A stretch of DNA of 64,000 nucleotides from Dyella sp. AtDHG13 (GCF_003201105.1 NZ_QICJ01000005.1:1-64000), one strand, 5' to 3'. Positions 9,801 to 18,419 are shown, numbered from the stretch's first letter. Numbers and translations: made by a program. The notes: generated from the letters alone by a model not told the origin.

Positions 9801-12800
9801 AGCGTGGAGGCCGTGACGGTGACCGCGCCCGTGCCGTCCAGCGAACCGGCGGCATTAGTGATCGCCGCGCTGCCCTGGCTGCGGCCGCGCAAAGTGAGCG
9901 CGTCGTTGGCGTGGATCTGGCCACGCGTGTTGTCGATGGTGTCGGCCTGCACCTGCACGCGGTTGCCGAAGATTCCCTGCGTGGCGATCGCGCTATTGGC
10001 TGGGCCGCCCTGGATGGTGTCGCGGTTGAGCAGCGTACCCGCCGACACATTCACATCGCCACCGGCAATCAGGGCGCCGCCGCTGTTGTCGAGCGTGCCC
10101 GCCGCCGTCGCCGTGATGCCCTGCTGCGCCTGGATGGCGCCGGCATGGTTGCTCACGCTGCCGGCGGTGAGCGCAAGCGCGCCGTTGCTGACCAGCGTGC
10201 CGCTATCGTTGACCAGACGGCCGTCCGTGGTGACGGTCAGCGTGCCCGTACTGGCGGACTGCACCGTGCCGCCGGTGTTGTCGAGGCTGCCCACATGCAA
10301 CGTGGTGGTGCCGGTAGTGGCCAACGTGCCACGCGTGTTGTCGAACGCATTGGTGACGAGCAGCGAGCTGGCATTCGCGCCGGCCGCAAGGATGGAGCCG
10401 TTGGCGTTGGACAGCGAACCCGCGTTGAGCTGCAACGCCCCATTGGTAGCGACATGACCGCCGCTGTTGTCCATCGCACCGCTCACGCCCAGATGCAGCA
10501 AGCCGGTGCCGAGCGCGGAGAGGTTGCCGCCCGCGGTGACCAGCGAGCCCGTGTCGATGCTGATCTGCTGCGCCGTGGTGGTGCCGCCGCGCAGGTTGGT
10601 GCTGGCGCCCGCGATGGTCAGCGCGCCATTGCTGGCGAGCGTGCCGCCCTGACCGTTGAGCGTGGCCGCACGGATGGTCAACGCACCCTGCCCGGCGTGT
10701 TGGATCGCACCCTGCGTGTTGTCCAGCGTGGCCGCGGTCACGGAGAGGTCGCCGTCGCTGGCGAGCACGCCATGCTGGCTGTTGTCGAGCAGGCCATCCG
10801 CGGTGACGTTCAACGTCGAGCCACCGCCCGCCTGAACGGTACCGCCCTGATTGACGACGCTGCCGCCGTGAACCGTGGTCGCACCCATCGCGGCCAGCGT
10901 GCCACCGGTGTTGTCGAAACCTTGGGCGACGGTGATGCGAGTAGCGCTGGTGCCGGCAGCGGTTAGCGTGCCGCCGGTGTTGGTCAGCGACTTCGCATCG
11001 ATCTGAAGCGCGCCATTGGTCGCCACCGTGCCGCGCGTGTTGTCGAACAGGCCGCGCACGGTGAGGTTCAACGGTGTGCCGCCAAGCGCGGTGAAGTTGC
11101 CGCCAGCCGTGCTCAGCGAATCCGCATTCAGTGCGATGGACTGTGCGTAGGTCGTGCCATTGGTAAGATTCAACGCACCACCAGTGAGCGAGAGCGCGCC
11201 GTTGCTTGCGATGGTGCCGCCCTGCCCATTGAGCGTCGCCGCCTGGATGGTCAGCGCGCCCGTGCCTGCGTGGGCGATGGTGCCTTGGGTATTGTCGAGC
11301 GTGGCCGCAGTAACCGACAGATCGCCATCGGACGTGAGCGTGCCCTTGGCGCTGTTGTCGAGCACGTCATCGGCGGTGACGCTGAGCGTGGAACCGCCAC
11401 CCGCCTGGATCGTGCCGCCCTGGTTGACGATGCTGCCGCCGTGGATGGTGGTGGCACCCATCGCGGCCAATGTGCCGCGCGTATTGTCAAAGGTCTGCGC
11501 GACGGCGATGCTGGTCGCGTCCTTGCCGGCGGCCGTGAGGTTGCCGTCGGCATTGGTCACCGAGCCGGCGTTGAGTTGCAGCGCGCCGTTGGTAGCGACC
11601 GTGCCGCGCGTGTTGTCGAACAGGCCACGCACGGTGAGGTTCAGCGGCGATGCGCCCAGCGCGGTGAGGTTGCCGCCGGCCGTGCTCAGCGATTCCGCTT
11701 CCAGCACGATGGACTGCGCGTAGGTGGTGCCATTCGCAAGGTTGATCGCGCCGCCCGTGAGCGAGAGTGCGCCGTTGCTGGCGATGGTACCGCCCTGGCC
11801 ATTGAGCGTCTTCGCCTGAATGGTCAGCGCACCCGTGCCTGCGTGCGCAATGGTGCCTTGCGTGTTGTCGAGCGTAGTCGCGTTGACGGACAGATCGCCA
11901 TCGGACGTCAGCGTGCCCTTGGCACCGTTGTCGAGCAGGTCGTCCGCCGTGACGTTCAGTGTGGAACCGCCGCCCGCCTGGATCACGCCGCCCTGGTTGA
12001 TGATGGTTCCGCCGTGGACGGTAGTAGCGCCCATCGCTGCCAGCGTGCCGCGTGTATTGTCGAAAGTCTGCGCGACAGCGAAGCGGGTGGCATCCGTACC
12101 GGCTGCACTGAAGGTGCCGTCGGTGTTGGTCAGCGACTGCGCGCTGACCTCCAGTGCGCCGTTGGTGGCGACGGTGCCGTGCGTATTGTCGAACAGGCCG
12201 CGCACCGTAAGGGTCAGTGGAGTTCCTCCCAACGCGGTGAGATTGCCGCCGGCCGTGCTCAGCGAATCCGCATCCAGCGTGATGGCTTTCGCATAGGTGG
12301 TACCACCGCTCAGGTCGAGCGCGCCGCCATGCAGGGCGAAACTGCCGTTGCTGGCGATGGTGCCGCCCGCGCCGTGCAGCGTGGACGCATTGATGGTCAG
12401 GGCGCCCTCCCCCGCATGCTGGATGGTGCCCTGCGTGTTGTCGAGCGTGGCCGCGGTCACGGAGAGGTCGCCGTCACTGGCGAGTACGCCATGCTGGCTG
12501 TTGTCGAGCAGACCATCGGCCGTGACCGTGAGCGTGGAACCGCCGCCAGCCTGGATGGTGCCACCCTGGTTGACGATGCTGCCGCCGTGAACCGTAGTCG
12601 CACCCATCGCGGCCAGCGTGCCTCGGGTGTTGTCCAGCGCGTTGGTGACGACGATGGACGTGGCATCCGCGCCGGCAGCCGTCAGCTTGCCGTCCGTATT
12701 GGCCAGCGATTGCGCCTGAAGCTGCAGCGCGCCATTGGTCGCCACGGTGCCGCGCGTGTTGTCGAACAGGCCGCGCACGGTGAGGTTCAACGGCGTGCCG

Positions 12801-15800
12801 CCAAGCGCCGTGAAGTTGCCGCCGGCCGTGCTCAGCGAATCCGCATTCAGTGCGATGGACTGTGCGTAGGTGATGCCGTTGGCGAGATTGATCGCGCCAC
12901 CCGTGAGCGAAAGCGAACCGTTGCCGGCGATAGTTCCACCCTGACCGTTGAGCGTCGCCGCCTGGATGGTCAGCGCGCCCGTGCCTGCGTGGGCAATGGT
13001 GCCTTGGGTATTGTCGAGCGTGGCCGCAGTAACCGACAGATCACCATCGGACGTGAGCGTACCCTTGGCGCTGTTGTCGAGCAGGTCATCGGCGGTGACG
13101 GTAAGCGTGGAACCACCACTCGCCTGGATCGCACCGCCCTGATTGACGATGGTGCCGCCATGGATAGTGGTGGCACCCATCGCAGCCAGCGTGCCGCGCG
13201 TATTGTCAAAGGTCTGCGTGACGGCGATGCTCGTCGCGTCCTTGCCAGCAGCGGCAAAGCTGCCGTCTGCATTGGTCAGCGAGCTGGCCTTGAGCTGCAA
13301 GGCGCCATTGGTCGCCACCGTGCCGTGCGTATTGTCGAACAGGCCACGCACGGTGAGGTTCAGCGGAGTGCCGCCGAGCGCGGTGAAAGTACCGCCGGCC
13401 GTGCTCAGCGAATCCGCATTCAGCACGATGGACTGCGCGTACGTGGTGCCGCTCGCAAGGTTGATCGCTCTGCCTGTGAGCGAGAGTGCGCCGTTGCTGG
13501 CGATGGTGCCGCCCTGCCCATTGAGCGTCGTCGCCTGAATGGTCAGCGTGCCCGTGCCCGCATGTGCGATGGTGCCTTGTGTGTTGTCGAACGTAGTCGC
13601 GTTGACGGACAGATCGCCATCGGACGTCAACGTGCCCTTCACGCTGTTGTCGAGCAGGCCATCCGCCGTGACGGTGAGCGTGCCGCCGGCCACCTGCACG
13701 ACGCCTCCCACATTGGCCAGCGTGCCGGCATGCAGTGTTGTGGCCCCCGACGTGGCGATGGTGCCTGCGTTGTTGGCGAACGCATCGGCCACCTGCACCC
13801 GGGATGCGTCATGGCCGGCGGCGCTCAGCTTGCCGCCGGTGTTGTCCAGTGAGCCGGCGTCGATCTGCATTGCGCCGTTGGTGGCGACTGTACCACCCGT
13901 GTTGTCGAACGCATTGCGTGTCCGGACATTCAGCGCACCTGCGCCCAGCGCGGTCAGCGAGCCGCCGGCGGTGGTCAGCGAACCGGCATCGACGATGACG
14001 TTCTGCGCGTACGTGGTTCCCTTGCCCACGTTGATCGTGTCGCCGGTCAGCGACAACGTGCCGTTGCTGGCGATGGTCCCGCCGATACCGTTGAGCGTGA
14101 TCGCGTAGATGCCCAACGTTCCCTGCCCCGCGTGCTGCACCGTGCCGCCCGCGTTTCCGAACGTTTCCGCCGTGAGGAAAAGATCGCCATTGCTGCGGAT
14201 GACGCCACCGCTGCCATTGTCCAGCGCACCGACCACGTTGAGCATATTGGTCTGGTCGCCGGAGGAAGCGATGGTGCCGCCACGGTTGTCCAGATTGACG
14301 GCGCGGAAGGTGAGTTGCGTCGCGCTAAGTACCGCGTCCTGATGATCGACCGTGCCCGCGCTGATGCTCGCCGCGCCCGCGGTGGCCACCGTGCCGCCCG
14401 CTCCCAGCCAACTACCCGTGCTAAGCGAGAAGCCATCGGCGCCGGCGTGATTGATGGCGCCCTTTTCATTGATGAGGGCGGCGCTGCTCAGCGTGAACTG
14501 CGAGGCGTTGCTGGCGAGCGTGCCGCCGGTGTTGTCCAGCACACCGGCGACCGTAAATGTCATGGCGGCGGGATCGGCCAGCAGGAAACTGCCAGCACGA
14601 TTGGAGAGTGCCTGCGCATCGAACGCCAGTGCCTTGGCGAAGTTCAACTGGCCGCCGTCGTTGACGACCTGCGCGGCATGCACGGTCGATGCCTTGTCGA
14701 CGGAAAGCACGCCGTTGCGGTTGCTCAGATCGCCGCCGGTGAGCGTGAGCTGGCGCAAGGCCAGTTGGCCGCCATCATTGGCCACGCCATTGCTCGTGAC
14801 CAGGTCGAAGCCGGAGGCCGCCGTGATGCGGCCGCCATCGTTGTCGAGCAGGCCGGTGATATGCAGCGCGCCATCAGCCAGCGGCGGCACAGGCGTCACG
14901 CCCGCGCCGCCGCTGTTGCTACCCGCACTGCTGCCGCTACCGCTGCTGCCGGCCGTCGACGCACCGCCGTTGCCGGTCGATGAACCGGGTGTGCCGGAGG
15001 ATCCACTGCCCGCGTCCACCTCTGGCATGCCGATGCGTCCGCCGTTGCGGTTGGACAAGGTGCCCACCTGCATGGCAATGGCCTGCGCGCTGGTCTGCGT
15101 GATGGTGCCGCCGGCATTGCGCATCGACGCCGCATCGACGGCGATGCGTGCCGCGTTCAAGGCGCCGCCGCTGTTGTCGACGTCCTGCGCGGTGGCGATG
15201 TCGAGTTCGCGCGTGGCGCTGAGCGTGCCGGCGTTGGCGATGCCGCCACTGGCGTTGATCTGCGTGTTGGTTTGCGACTGCAGGCTGCCGGTGTTTTCCA
15301 GGCGGCCGTCGACGGTGACGGTCAACTCGCCGGCCTGCGCGCCGATGTTGCCAGCGTTGCGCACGCCCAGGCCATGCTCGGTGCCGAGCAAGGCGATCTT
15401 GTTGGCGTACATGCCGCCCAGCGCGCTGACATCCAGCGCGAACGTGGGTTTGTTGCCGTCAGCGGTGATCGCGCTGGCCTGCGACGGATCCGCCTTCACG
15501 TCGTTGGCACCGGTGGTGACCTGCAGCTGCGGCGCCCAGATGCCGCCGTTGACCTGCACGGCGCGCGCGATGATGTCGGCGTAGTCGGCACGGCTGGCAT
15601 CCATGCCCTTGCCGTTGATCTGAATGGTGCCACCGGTGACGCGATAGCCGTCCAGCGCGCCGCCGTTGAGCACCGGCACGCCGGTGGTCAACGTCACGCG
15701 GTTCGCATTGATGAAACCGCAGCCGTCGCACGCAATGCCGGAGGGATTGGCAATGACTACCTGCGCGCGGTCGCCCGCCACTTCGATGTAGCCGTTCAAC

Positions 15801-16270
15801 TGGCTGGGATTGGGTCCGGTGACTTCGTTGAGGATCACCTTGGCCGTGCCGTTGGCGAGCCACGGATTGCCGGATACCGTGCCCGCCAGCTGCGTCTGAG
15901 TGTTGGTGTGCGAGTTGTTGAGCACCGCGCCTTCGTTGCCGACATCGAAGCGGCTGTAGGTATTGCGCGATACGCCGGCCGCGCTGGGCGTCTGGATATT
16001 GATCAATGGCGCGTTGTTGGGCGCGGCCATCACGGTGGGCCGCTGGTTGCCCGGCGCCTGCATGTCGCCTGCGATCTGCGCGCTTGCCACGGAAGCCAGG
16101 CCGATCCAACCGAAGCTGACCCACAACGCCAGGCTGACCGGGCGCACCGCGGCCGCCACGACGCCGGCCTCCTTCGATACGCCGCGCCCCGGCCGGCGGA
16201 CCAGCTCCGATACGACCTGGAACAGGCCGAGCGCGTGGTTGAAGACGATGCGATACAGATGCTTGTTCAT
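2606..16270 (-). CDS. cdiA: CdiA-family filamentous haemagglutinin/toxin, 4554 aa
   Basis: This is a giant two-partner-secretion exoprotein that is exported by CdiB and delivers a C-terminal toxin into neighbouring bacteria on contact. Visible order: an extended ESPR-type leader (MNKHLYRIVFNHALGLFQVV) plus a hydrophobic signal to about residue 64; a TPS secretion domain to about 330 (ANPSGIACDGCGF); a Gly/Ser linker at about 421-460; FHA-1 repeats including a 191-residue tandem array at about 786-1932; a distinct segment at about 2650-2830 that may bind the receptor; 14-residue repeats at 2883-2985; a conserved YP-like domain at about 3000-3160 (KRLGDGYYEQQLVLDQLLQLTGRR, quoted in part; SDIVWLVDQVV); FHA-2 repeats to about 3990; a pretoxin region at 4010-4140; and a variable C-terminus. 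No VENN motif is present. The frame is intact throughout. It follows cdiB by 50 bp and overlaps the immunity gene by 4 bp. Confidence 0.92.
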   Translation of the reverse strand: MNKHLYRIVFNHALGLFQVVSELVRRPGRGVSKEAGVVAAAVRPVSLALWVSFGWIGLASVASAQIAGDMQAPGNQRPTVMAAPNNAPLINIQTPSAAGVSRNTYSRFDVGNEGAVLNNSHTNTQTQLAGTVSGNPWLANGTAKVILNEVTGPNPSQLNGYIEVAGDRAQVVIANPSGIACDGCGFINANRVTLTTGVPVLNGGALDGYRVTGGTIQINGKGMDASRADYADIIARAVQVNGGIWAPQLQVTTGANDVKADPSQASAITADGNKPTFALDVSALGGMYANKIALLGTEHGLGVRNAGNIGAQAGELTVTVDGRLENTGSLQSQTNTQINASGGIANAGTLSATRELDIATAQDVDNSGGALNAARIAVDAASMRNAGGTITQTSAQAIAMQVGTLSNRNGGRIGMPEVDAGSGSSGTPGSSTGNGGASTAGSSGSGSSAGSNSGGAGVTPVPPLADGALHITGLLDNDGGRITAASGFDLVTSNGVANDGGQLALRQLTLTGGDLSNRNGVLSVDKASTVHAAQVVNDGGQLNFAKALAFDAQALSNRAGSFLLADPAAMTFTVAGVLDNTGGTLASNASQFTLSSAALINEKGAINHAGADGFSLSTGSWLGAGGTVATAGAASISAGTVDHQDAVLSATQLTFRAVNLDNRGGTIASSGDQTNMLNVVGALDNGSGGVIRSNGDLFLTAETFGNAGGTVQHAGQGTLGIYAITLNGIGGTIASNGTLSLTGDTINVGKGTTYAQNVIVDAGSLTTAGGSLTALGAGALNVRTRNAFDNTGGTVATNGAMQIDAGSLDNTGGKLSAAGHDASRVQVADAFANNAGTIATSGATTLHAGTLANVGGVVQVAGGTLTVTADGLLDNSVKGTLTSDGDLSVNATTFDNTQGTIAHAGTGTLTIQATTLNGQGGTIASNGALSLTGRAINLASGTTYAQSIVLNADSLSTAGGTFTALGGTPLNLTVRGLFDNTHGTVATNGALQLKASSLTNADGSFAAAGKDATSIAVTQTFDNTRGTLAAMGATTIHGGTIVNQGGAIQASGGSTLTVTADDLLDNSAKGTLTSDGDLSVTAATLDNTQGTIAHAGTGALTIQAATLNGQGGTIAGNGSLSLTGGAINLANGITYAQSIALNADSLSTAGGNFTALGGTPLNLTVRGLFDNTRGTVATNGALQLQAQSLANTDGKLTAAGADATSIVVTNALDNTRGTLAAMGATTVHGGSIVNQGGTIQAGGGSTLTVTADGLLDNSQHGVLASDGDLSVTAATLDNTQGTIQHAGEGALTINASTLHGAGGTIASNGSFALHGGALDLSGGTTYAKAITLDADSLSTAGGNLTALGGTPLTLTVRGLFDNTHGTVATNGALEVSAQSLTNTDGTFSAAGTDATRFAVAQTFDNTRGTLAAMGATTVHGGTIINQGGVIQAGGGSTLNVTADDLLDNGAKGTLTSDGDLSVNATTLDNTQGTIAHAGTGALTIQAKTLNGQGGTIASNGALSLTGGAINLANGTTYAQSIVLEAESLSTAGGNLTALGASPLNLTVRGLFDNTRGTVATNGALQLNAGSVTNADGNLTAAGKDATSIAVAQTFDNTRGTLAAMGATTIHGGSIVNQGGTIQAGGGSTLSVTADDVLDNSAKGTLTSDGDLSVTAATLDNTQGTIAHAGTGALTIQAATLNGQGGTIASNGALSLTGGALNLTNGTTYAQSIALNADSLSTAGGNFTALGGTPLNLTVRGLFDNTRGTVATNGALQIDAKSLTNTGGTLTAAGTSATRITVAQGFDNTGGTLAAMGATTVHGGSVVNQGGTVQAGGGSTLNVTADGLLDNSQHGVLASDGDLSVTAATLDNTQGAIQHAGQGALTIRAATLNGQGGTLASNGALTIAGASTNLRGGTTTAQQISIDTGSLVTAGGNLSALGTGLLHLGVSGAMDNSGGHVATNGALQLNAGSLSNANGSILAAGANASSLLVTNAFDNTRGTLATTGTTTLHVGSLDNTGGTVQSASTGTLTVTTDGRLVNDSGTLVSNGALALTAGSVSNHAGAIQAQQGITATAAGTLDNSGGALIAGGDVNVSAGTLLNRDTIQGGPANSAIATQGIFGNRVQVQADTIDNTRGQIHANDALTLRGRSQGSAAITNAAGSLDGTGAVTVTASTLDNTGGQLIQRGDAGALSLTVNGALGNTAHGLIGAEGVANIQAGSFDNSGGTAYARHDFTLTSYGNLFNRSGGQLQTSGALALTANGSFDNSGGAVDATGAATVSAASVSNVGGQLLAGNAGNPNATLQVTSGSGIDNRGGSIGNRGGDTNVHASSIDNSSGGKLVAQRNVNLDSVGALNNIGGTVYATGDLSYQNGNAWLDNSGGQFGAGGTAWTTLSSITNANSGHIQAGTLWLNTTTLNLNGGEIDAGALHAQVSAINGVGRLYGSQLLDAHINGDYTYAAGQRFESDGVLSLTVGGTLTNQGALQTQGELDITAANLINQGSINASAGNGGASANINTSGLIDNQRGGRIEADTLTLTASDVTNTGNIVGDNVRINANTLTNGRDLGTAMAAVDYGEGFIGAANGMDLRIAQRLDNLDGDIFSGGNLNIAGRWDGTRVAALNNVSGRIQGQGNVSIDADQLDNRRRVINTATYVLSADEQAANSGSATVAQFLYSDSDPNHRPPAVGADQVVDAAGQAKAKAYCDSHNYSSLRCIGYPQGRGSPVVFQSVTTSTLTQVTVITSASADSRIESGGDMVLNGNIRNSASTIAATRNLTINGSGGGDGWASVQNIAWMPSGQVTTTTNYQTQSQYLINSPRTWLDGDWWTYDTSSGSQSVLLAPGNVPSWVTYDVGQGLSATITAGGNLSIGGNVTNTVVGAKGGGGAINAGDLTGPGGVALRSASSARAGNAGSVDNAHGSAVAGTGRVNGTQGQAVSGAGGVDDAQGQAVGDIGRVNGAQGQLITETSRVNASQGQGVGNAGSVARADGGKVGDAGGAKGVGAQSVGSSEQALPGYVPPSNAMYAQNGDPSAPFLVSTAPRFAKGASTSSDYLLKALGDDPSNTQKRLGDGYYEQQLVLDQLLQLTGRRTLNGGDPMAQYTALMNGAASEAERLGLSLGAPLTSSQISSLQSDIVWLVDQVVDGQHVLVPVVYLSKATAERLQNDGALLAGDTVNIQSGGTVRNDGTITGTQSTVINADTLINHGTLNGGQQLAIATRNDTINSGAIKGGTVSVQAGRDLVSTGAITSTGDMALAAGRDLTVGSAPVQSGGNLAMVAGHDLTASASHISAVGNAQLVAGNNLNLDATVHTTRTGGASNGQENTTHAVTDITAGGNLALVAGNDLTSVGAQLKAGNQLGLSAGHDITLNAVTDSQSNYSKTAAGSTVSATRSIDETVRGSTLSGANGVSIVAKNDLTATAATISSTNGGIGLMAGHDLTLNTAQENHSTVTDTKTTDSGLLSSTTKRTHDSVSDSLAMGTTISGDSVSMAAGHDLTATAAQIAADHDIVMAAGNNLTLNTANDVHTEEHGTSKTKSGLMGAGVGIMLGEAKQSQDATLTQTTPTGTTVGSLGGSVTMTAGNTVHLTDANVLSDTGTAIVGKNVTIDAAVGTTDTSQTYKQSSAGITLGLTGGAVTAAQAVYHAAKGASKSDDSRLKALYAAQGAEALFSPGAGNMMGLGGQTGAEAMGQAAQGNASSAGVSLRIGIGASSATATSSTHDETAYGSTIRSNGNVVIAATGGDLNVIGSKISGDNVALTAANNLNLLSQAEQHTDKSSNKNAGGEVGFSVGATTGWYASVSAGKGDGHGNGTTHATTTINATHGLSITSGGDTTIQGAQAKGETVLANIGGNLNIASEQDTDDFHSKQQQIGVTVATGSGMSGSYNQSNTDSHYASVTTVSGIAAGDGGFNIHVNGNTDLKGGVIASTADASRNLLDTGSLTFSNIENHAEYSASSFGVGTGGPMGMAGLAGLAMPQTGSASSTTKAGIADGTIITRNGNTDLSGLDRNPDINAQGLKQIFDQKKIAENQQIAALAGQVGMTAVGDISAYMANHATTEQEQKSWQDGGANKVILHGLVGAGTAALSGGNVAQAAAGAAASEAASKAMGDWLWDNYKISATSEEGKSLLGLASAAIGGVVGGGAGASTALQGEQFNRQLHPDYVQHLQSEAEKFAEQQCGCNLGALSPEDQKAATDNAMQTLLQTAQRMQDDTFDAKFNGAPIDATARAFIQNDNFGEYIGGTYYNLSQATKDERANPTINAYALYMRLNQDNNGGIEAIMPATGYSLSQYWGLAQADYNSGRPQGQNFDVQMESWMRQDSLDFLKFNGKIAAAGALGGFASLSPALNTLYMGYNTYEGADQVQQGNYVLGGLQAVGGLVGLGQAARELGQVSSLSEALWSPLGRASKATIVGSGEGQSNNVADEIDALQRIGQNPMGPLLEGKAPGSVLNTQYVRQLEAGTLPGLGTAGQPRVMQASLAPSATANDFAVQLLGREPTQAEYLAGSTRLNKGNCQGCWMATREDGTTIIYRPEGMATQTLGTTATVEINNPRFQSVNNGEKQLKLKFPQTGAADVGGRP
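7315..7620 (-). repeat. 42-bp in-frame minisatellite inside cdiA (about 7 units)
   Basis: Residues about 2883-2985 consist of roughly seven 14-residue units of the form G-x-x-G-R/S-V-N/D-x-A-Q/H-G-Q-A-V, for example AGTGRVNGTQGQAV, SGAGGVDDAQGQAV and GDIGRVNGAQGQLI. In DNA this is a 42-bp period that keeps the frame. It lies between the putative receptor-binding segment and the YP-like domain. Confidence 0.8.
10475..13913 (-). repeat. 573-bp in-frame tandem array inside cdiA (6 units)
   Basis: The same landmark (CAGGCC... within the LTVRGLFDNT-coding segment) recurs at 11048, 11621, 12194, 12767 and 13340, exactly 573 bp apart, with diverged edge copies at 10475 and about 13910. Each unit is 191 residues, made of two-stranded FHA-type repeats (FDNTRGTLAAMGATT, TLDNTQGTIAHAGTGALTIQ). 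The copies are highly similar and length-conserved. Confidence 0.9.
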
Positions 16271-16320
16271 GGACTTTCCCTGTCAGGCAAACGACACATG
16301 GCGCGCTCGTCCGCGCCGGG

Positions 16321-18036
16321 CTAGTACGACCAGCTGAGGGTGAAACCGGTGGTGGGGTTGTCGGTCTGGAAACCATGCGGCTTGCTGATGGGCGCACCGA
16401 CAAAGGCATCCCACGCGAAGCCGCGCCAGCCGCCACGCAGGCCAAGCACCGCGCCCGCGAGCGTCTTGCCCAGTTCCCATTGCGTGGGCGGGCCGCTGAC
16501 GTGGCCGACATCCGCGCCGAGATAGAGCTCCTGGCCGCCGCCGACGCTCCAACCCAGGTCGTTGCGCAGCAGCCAGCCGCGGTCGCCGGTCAGCGACAGC
16601 TCGCCGTCGAAGCCGCGCACGGTGTAGCGGCCGCCAATGGCGAAGCGATCCTGTGGCACCAGCGGCGCCTGGCTCCATTGCGCACGCCAGCTGCCGATGT
16701 AGCGCAAGCGTTGTCCGCCAAGCTGGAACGGCACGGTGAGCGTGGCGTCCGCAGTGATCAGCTGGGTGCGCGAAGTGCCATCGCCAAAGGCTTCCTCCGG
16801 CGCGTGCAGCGCGTTGAAGGCGCCCGTGCCGCGGCGATACGCGGCATTCGCGTCCAGCGTGGCCGCGCCGATGAACTGCTTGTAGGTGAAGCCAGCTTCC
16901 CACCCGCCCTGCCGACGACGCTGCACCAGCACCTCGGTATCGTCGACGAAGTTGTTGGAGTCGCGCTCCCATGCACGCACGTACGCTCCCCATTTGAGCG
17001 TGGCGTTGCGATAGAGCAGACGGCTGAGTCGCACGTCGGCGTTGTGGCTGGTGCCACTGTAGACGTAGTTCTGCTGATAGCCGGCAACCGTCTGGTGATA
17101 GCTGTAGCTGCTGGCCGTGGCGCCCAGCTGCCAATAGCCATAGGGCACGTCGTAGTGCACGGTGTAGCTGCGCGTGCCCTTGCGGTCGCCGTCCAGCACG
17201 GCCTGTCCCAGGTTGGCGTAGAACAGGTCGTTCCACGTCAGCAGATTGTCCAGCGACAGCGTGGCGCCCCCCTGCAGTTTTCCCGTGGCGTCGCTTCCCG
17301 AGTCGTCGAGCGACAGCGCGAGCCGCATCGGCGAGGTTTGTTTCCACTCGATCACTAGATCGCTTTCGCCAGCTTGCGCGTCACCGTCGGCGGGCGCGAT
17401 CTTGATGTCCGCATCGGCGGTGGGCACGCGCTTGAAGTTTTCCAGCGCCTGCTCGATGTCGCGCAGGTTGAGCAGATCGCCAGGGCGCGACGGCAACGCA
17501 TCGCGCCACGACGTGGCGCCCGCATCCACGCCCGGCGCAAACCGGATCGCGCGAATGCGGCCCGGCACCACGGTGAGCGTGAGCACGCCGCTGTGCAGAT
17601 CCTGCGGCTTGGCGAGCACGCGCGTGGTGACATAGCCGCGCGCGACGATGGCGTTCTGGATGCGCTTCATCACCACATTGATGCCCTGCGTGCCCAAGCA
17701 CCGGCCGGTGGCGGGATCGTGCGGCGCATCCGCCGCCTTCAACGCCCACTGGAACCGCGACGCGTCATCGCCGTCCAGCTGAATCTGGTGGATGGCGAAG
17801 CACGGCGTTTCGTCGGCGGGGAGGCGATCCTCGGCGGCCTTTTCGGGCGCAGGCAGGCGCACGTCGGGGCGCCGCGCCTGTTGTTCGCGCAACGCGCGCT
17901 CGCGTTCCTGCTGGCGCAGGATCTCCTGCGTCGCGGTATCGGCGACCTGCGCCATGGCGGATGCCATCGGCAGACACAGACCCGCGAGCGTCAGCCATGA
18001 GCGCCATGCGGGCGCCTTCTTCTGTCCTTGAAGCAC
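16321..18036 (-). CDS. cdiB: CdiB-type two-partner secretion transporter, 571 aa
   Basis: This is an outer-membrane TpsB/Omp85-superfamily pore that recognises the TPS domain of the downstream CdiA and exports it. It has an N-terminal signal (LTLAGLCLPMASAMA, cleavage near residue 29), a charged Gln/Arg-rich linker (EILRQQERERALREQQARR), two POTRA domains at about 75-225 (including GYVTTRVLAKPQDL), and a 16-strand barrel at about 230-571 with the VRGFDGE signature and an aromatic C-terminal strand ending in WSY. The length matches the FhaC/ShlB family. It is the first gene of the cdiB-cdiA-cdiI cluster. The leader region holds a stem-loop but no promoter I can defend. Confidence 0.92.
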   Translation of the reverse strand: MLQGQKKAPAWRSWLTLAGLCLPMASAMAQVADTATQEILRQQERERALREQQARRPDVRLPAPEKAAEDRLPADETPCFAIHQIQLDGDDASRFQWALKAADAPHDPATGRCLGTQGINVVMKRIQNAIVARGYVTTRVLAKPQDLHSGVLTLTVVPGRIRAIRFAPGVDAGATSWRDALPSRPGDLLNLRDIEQALENFKRVPTADADIKIAPADGDAQAGESDLVIEWKQTSPMRLALSLDDSGSDATGKLQGGATLSLDNLLTWNDLFYANLGQAVLDGDRKGTRSYTVHYDVPYGYWQLGATASSYSYHQTVAGYQQNYVYSGTSHNADVRLSRLLYRNATLKWGAYVRAWERDSNNFVDDTEVLVQRRRQGGWEAGFTYKQFIGAATLDANAAYRRGTGAFNALHAPEEAFGDGTSRTQLITADATLTVPFQLGGQRLRYIGSWRAQWSQAPLVPQDRFAIGGRYTVRGFDGELSLTGDRGWLLRNDLGWSVGGGQELYLGADVGHVSGPPTQWELGKTLAGAVLGLRGGWRGFAWDAFVGAPISKPHGFQTDNPTTGFTLSWSY

Positions 18037-18370
18037 GACCCTTCCTTATCACTGCAGATACAGGCGGGACGCGAGCACATCGCAACCCGTCCAGACCATG
18101 CAGGAGGCACACGCCGATGCACGCGGCCCGTGCGGCGGGTCGCGTGATTTCGCGCCAGCAGGCGCATCGGCCATCCGATGCTTGGGCCTGGTGGCGGCGA
18201 AATGACTATGGCGCGCAAGTCCCCCTGTATGGGACAAAGCTGAAAAGCCACATCGGCTTTTCGGCAGCGGTCGAAAAAACTTTAGGTATCTTCTTACGAA
18301 ACACGGCCTGCCGGAAGTGCACACGGACAGGTGCTGATCGGCGGCGTCAATGCCTTGGAAAAAGCCGGAC
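18037..18370. other. cdiB upstream region
   Basis: No gene is seen. A perfect 8-bp stem-loop lies at 18242-18262 (GAAAAGCC / GGCTTTTC, 5-nt loop), extended outwards by an imperfect GCTG/CAGC pairing. It lacks a following T-run in either direction, so it is not a standard terminator and could be a leader structure or operator for cdiB. No convincing sigma-70 hexamers with proper spacing were found. Confidence 0.35.
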
Positions 18371-18412
18371 AAGAAAAAGGCCTGCGAGGCAAAAAACCAT
18401 CGCAAGCCTTTG
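18371..18412 (-). terminator. Terminator of tRNA-Thr
   Basis: Reading the minus strand, AAAGGCTTGCGA (from 18411) pairs with TCGCAGGCCTTT (to 18376), one mismatch, followed by a T-rich tail. It begins 9 bases past the tRNA 3' end. Confidence 0.75.
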
Positions 18413-18419
18413 ATTTTTC

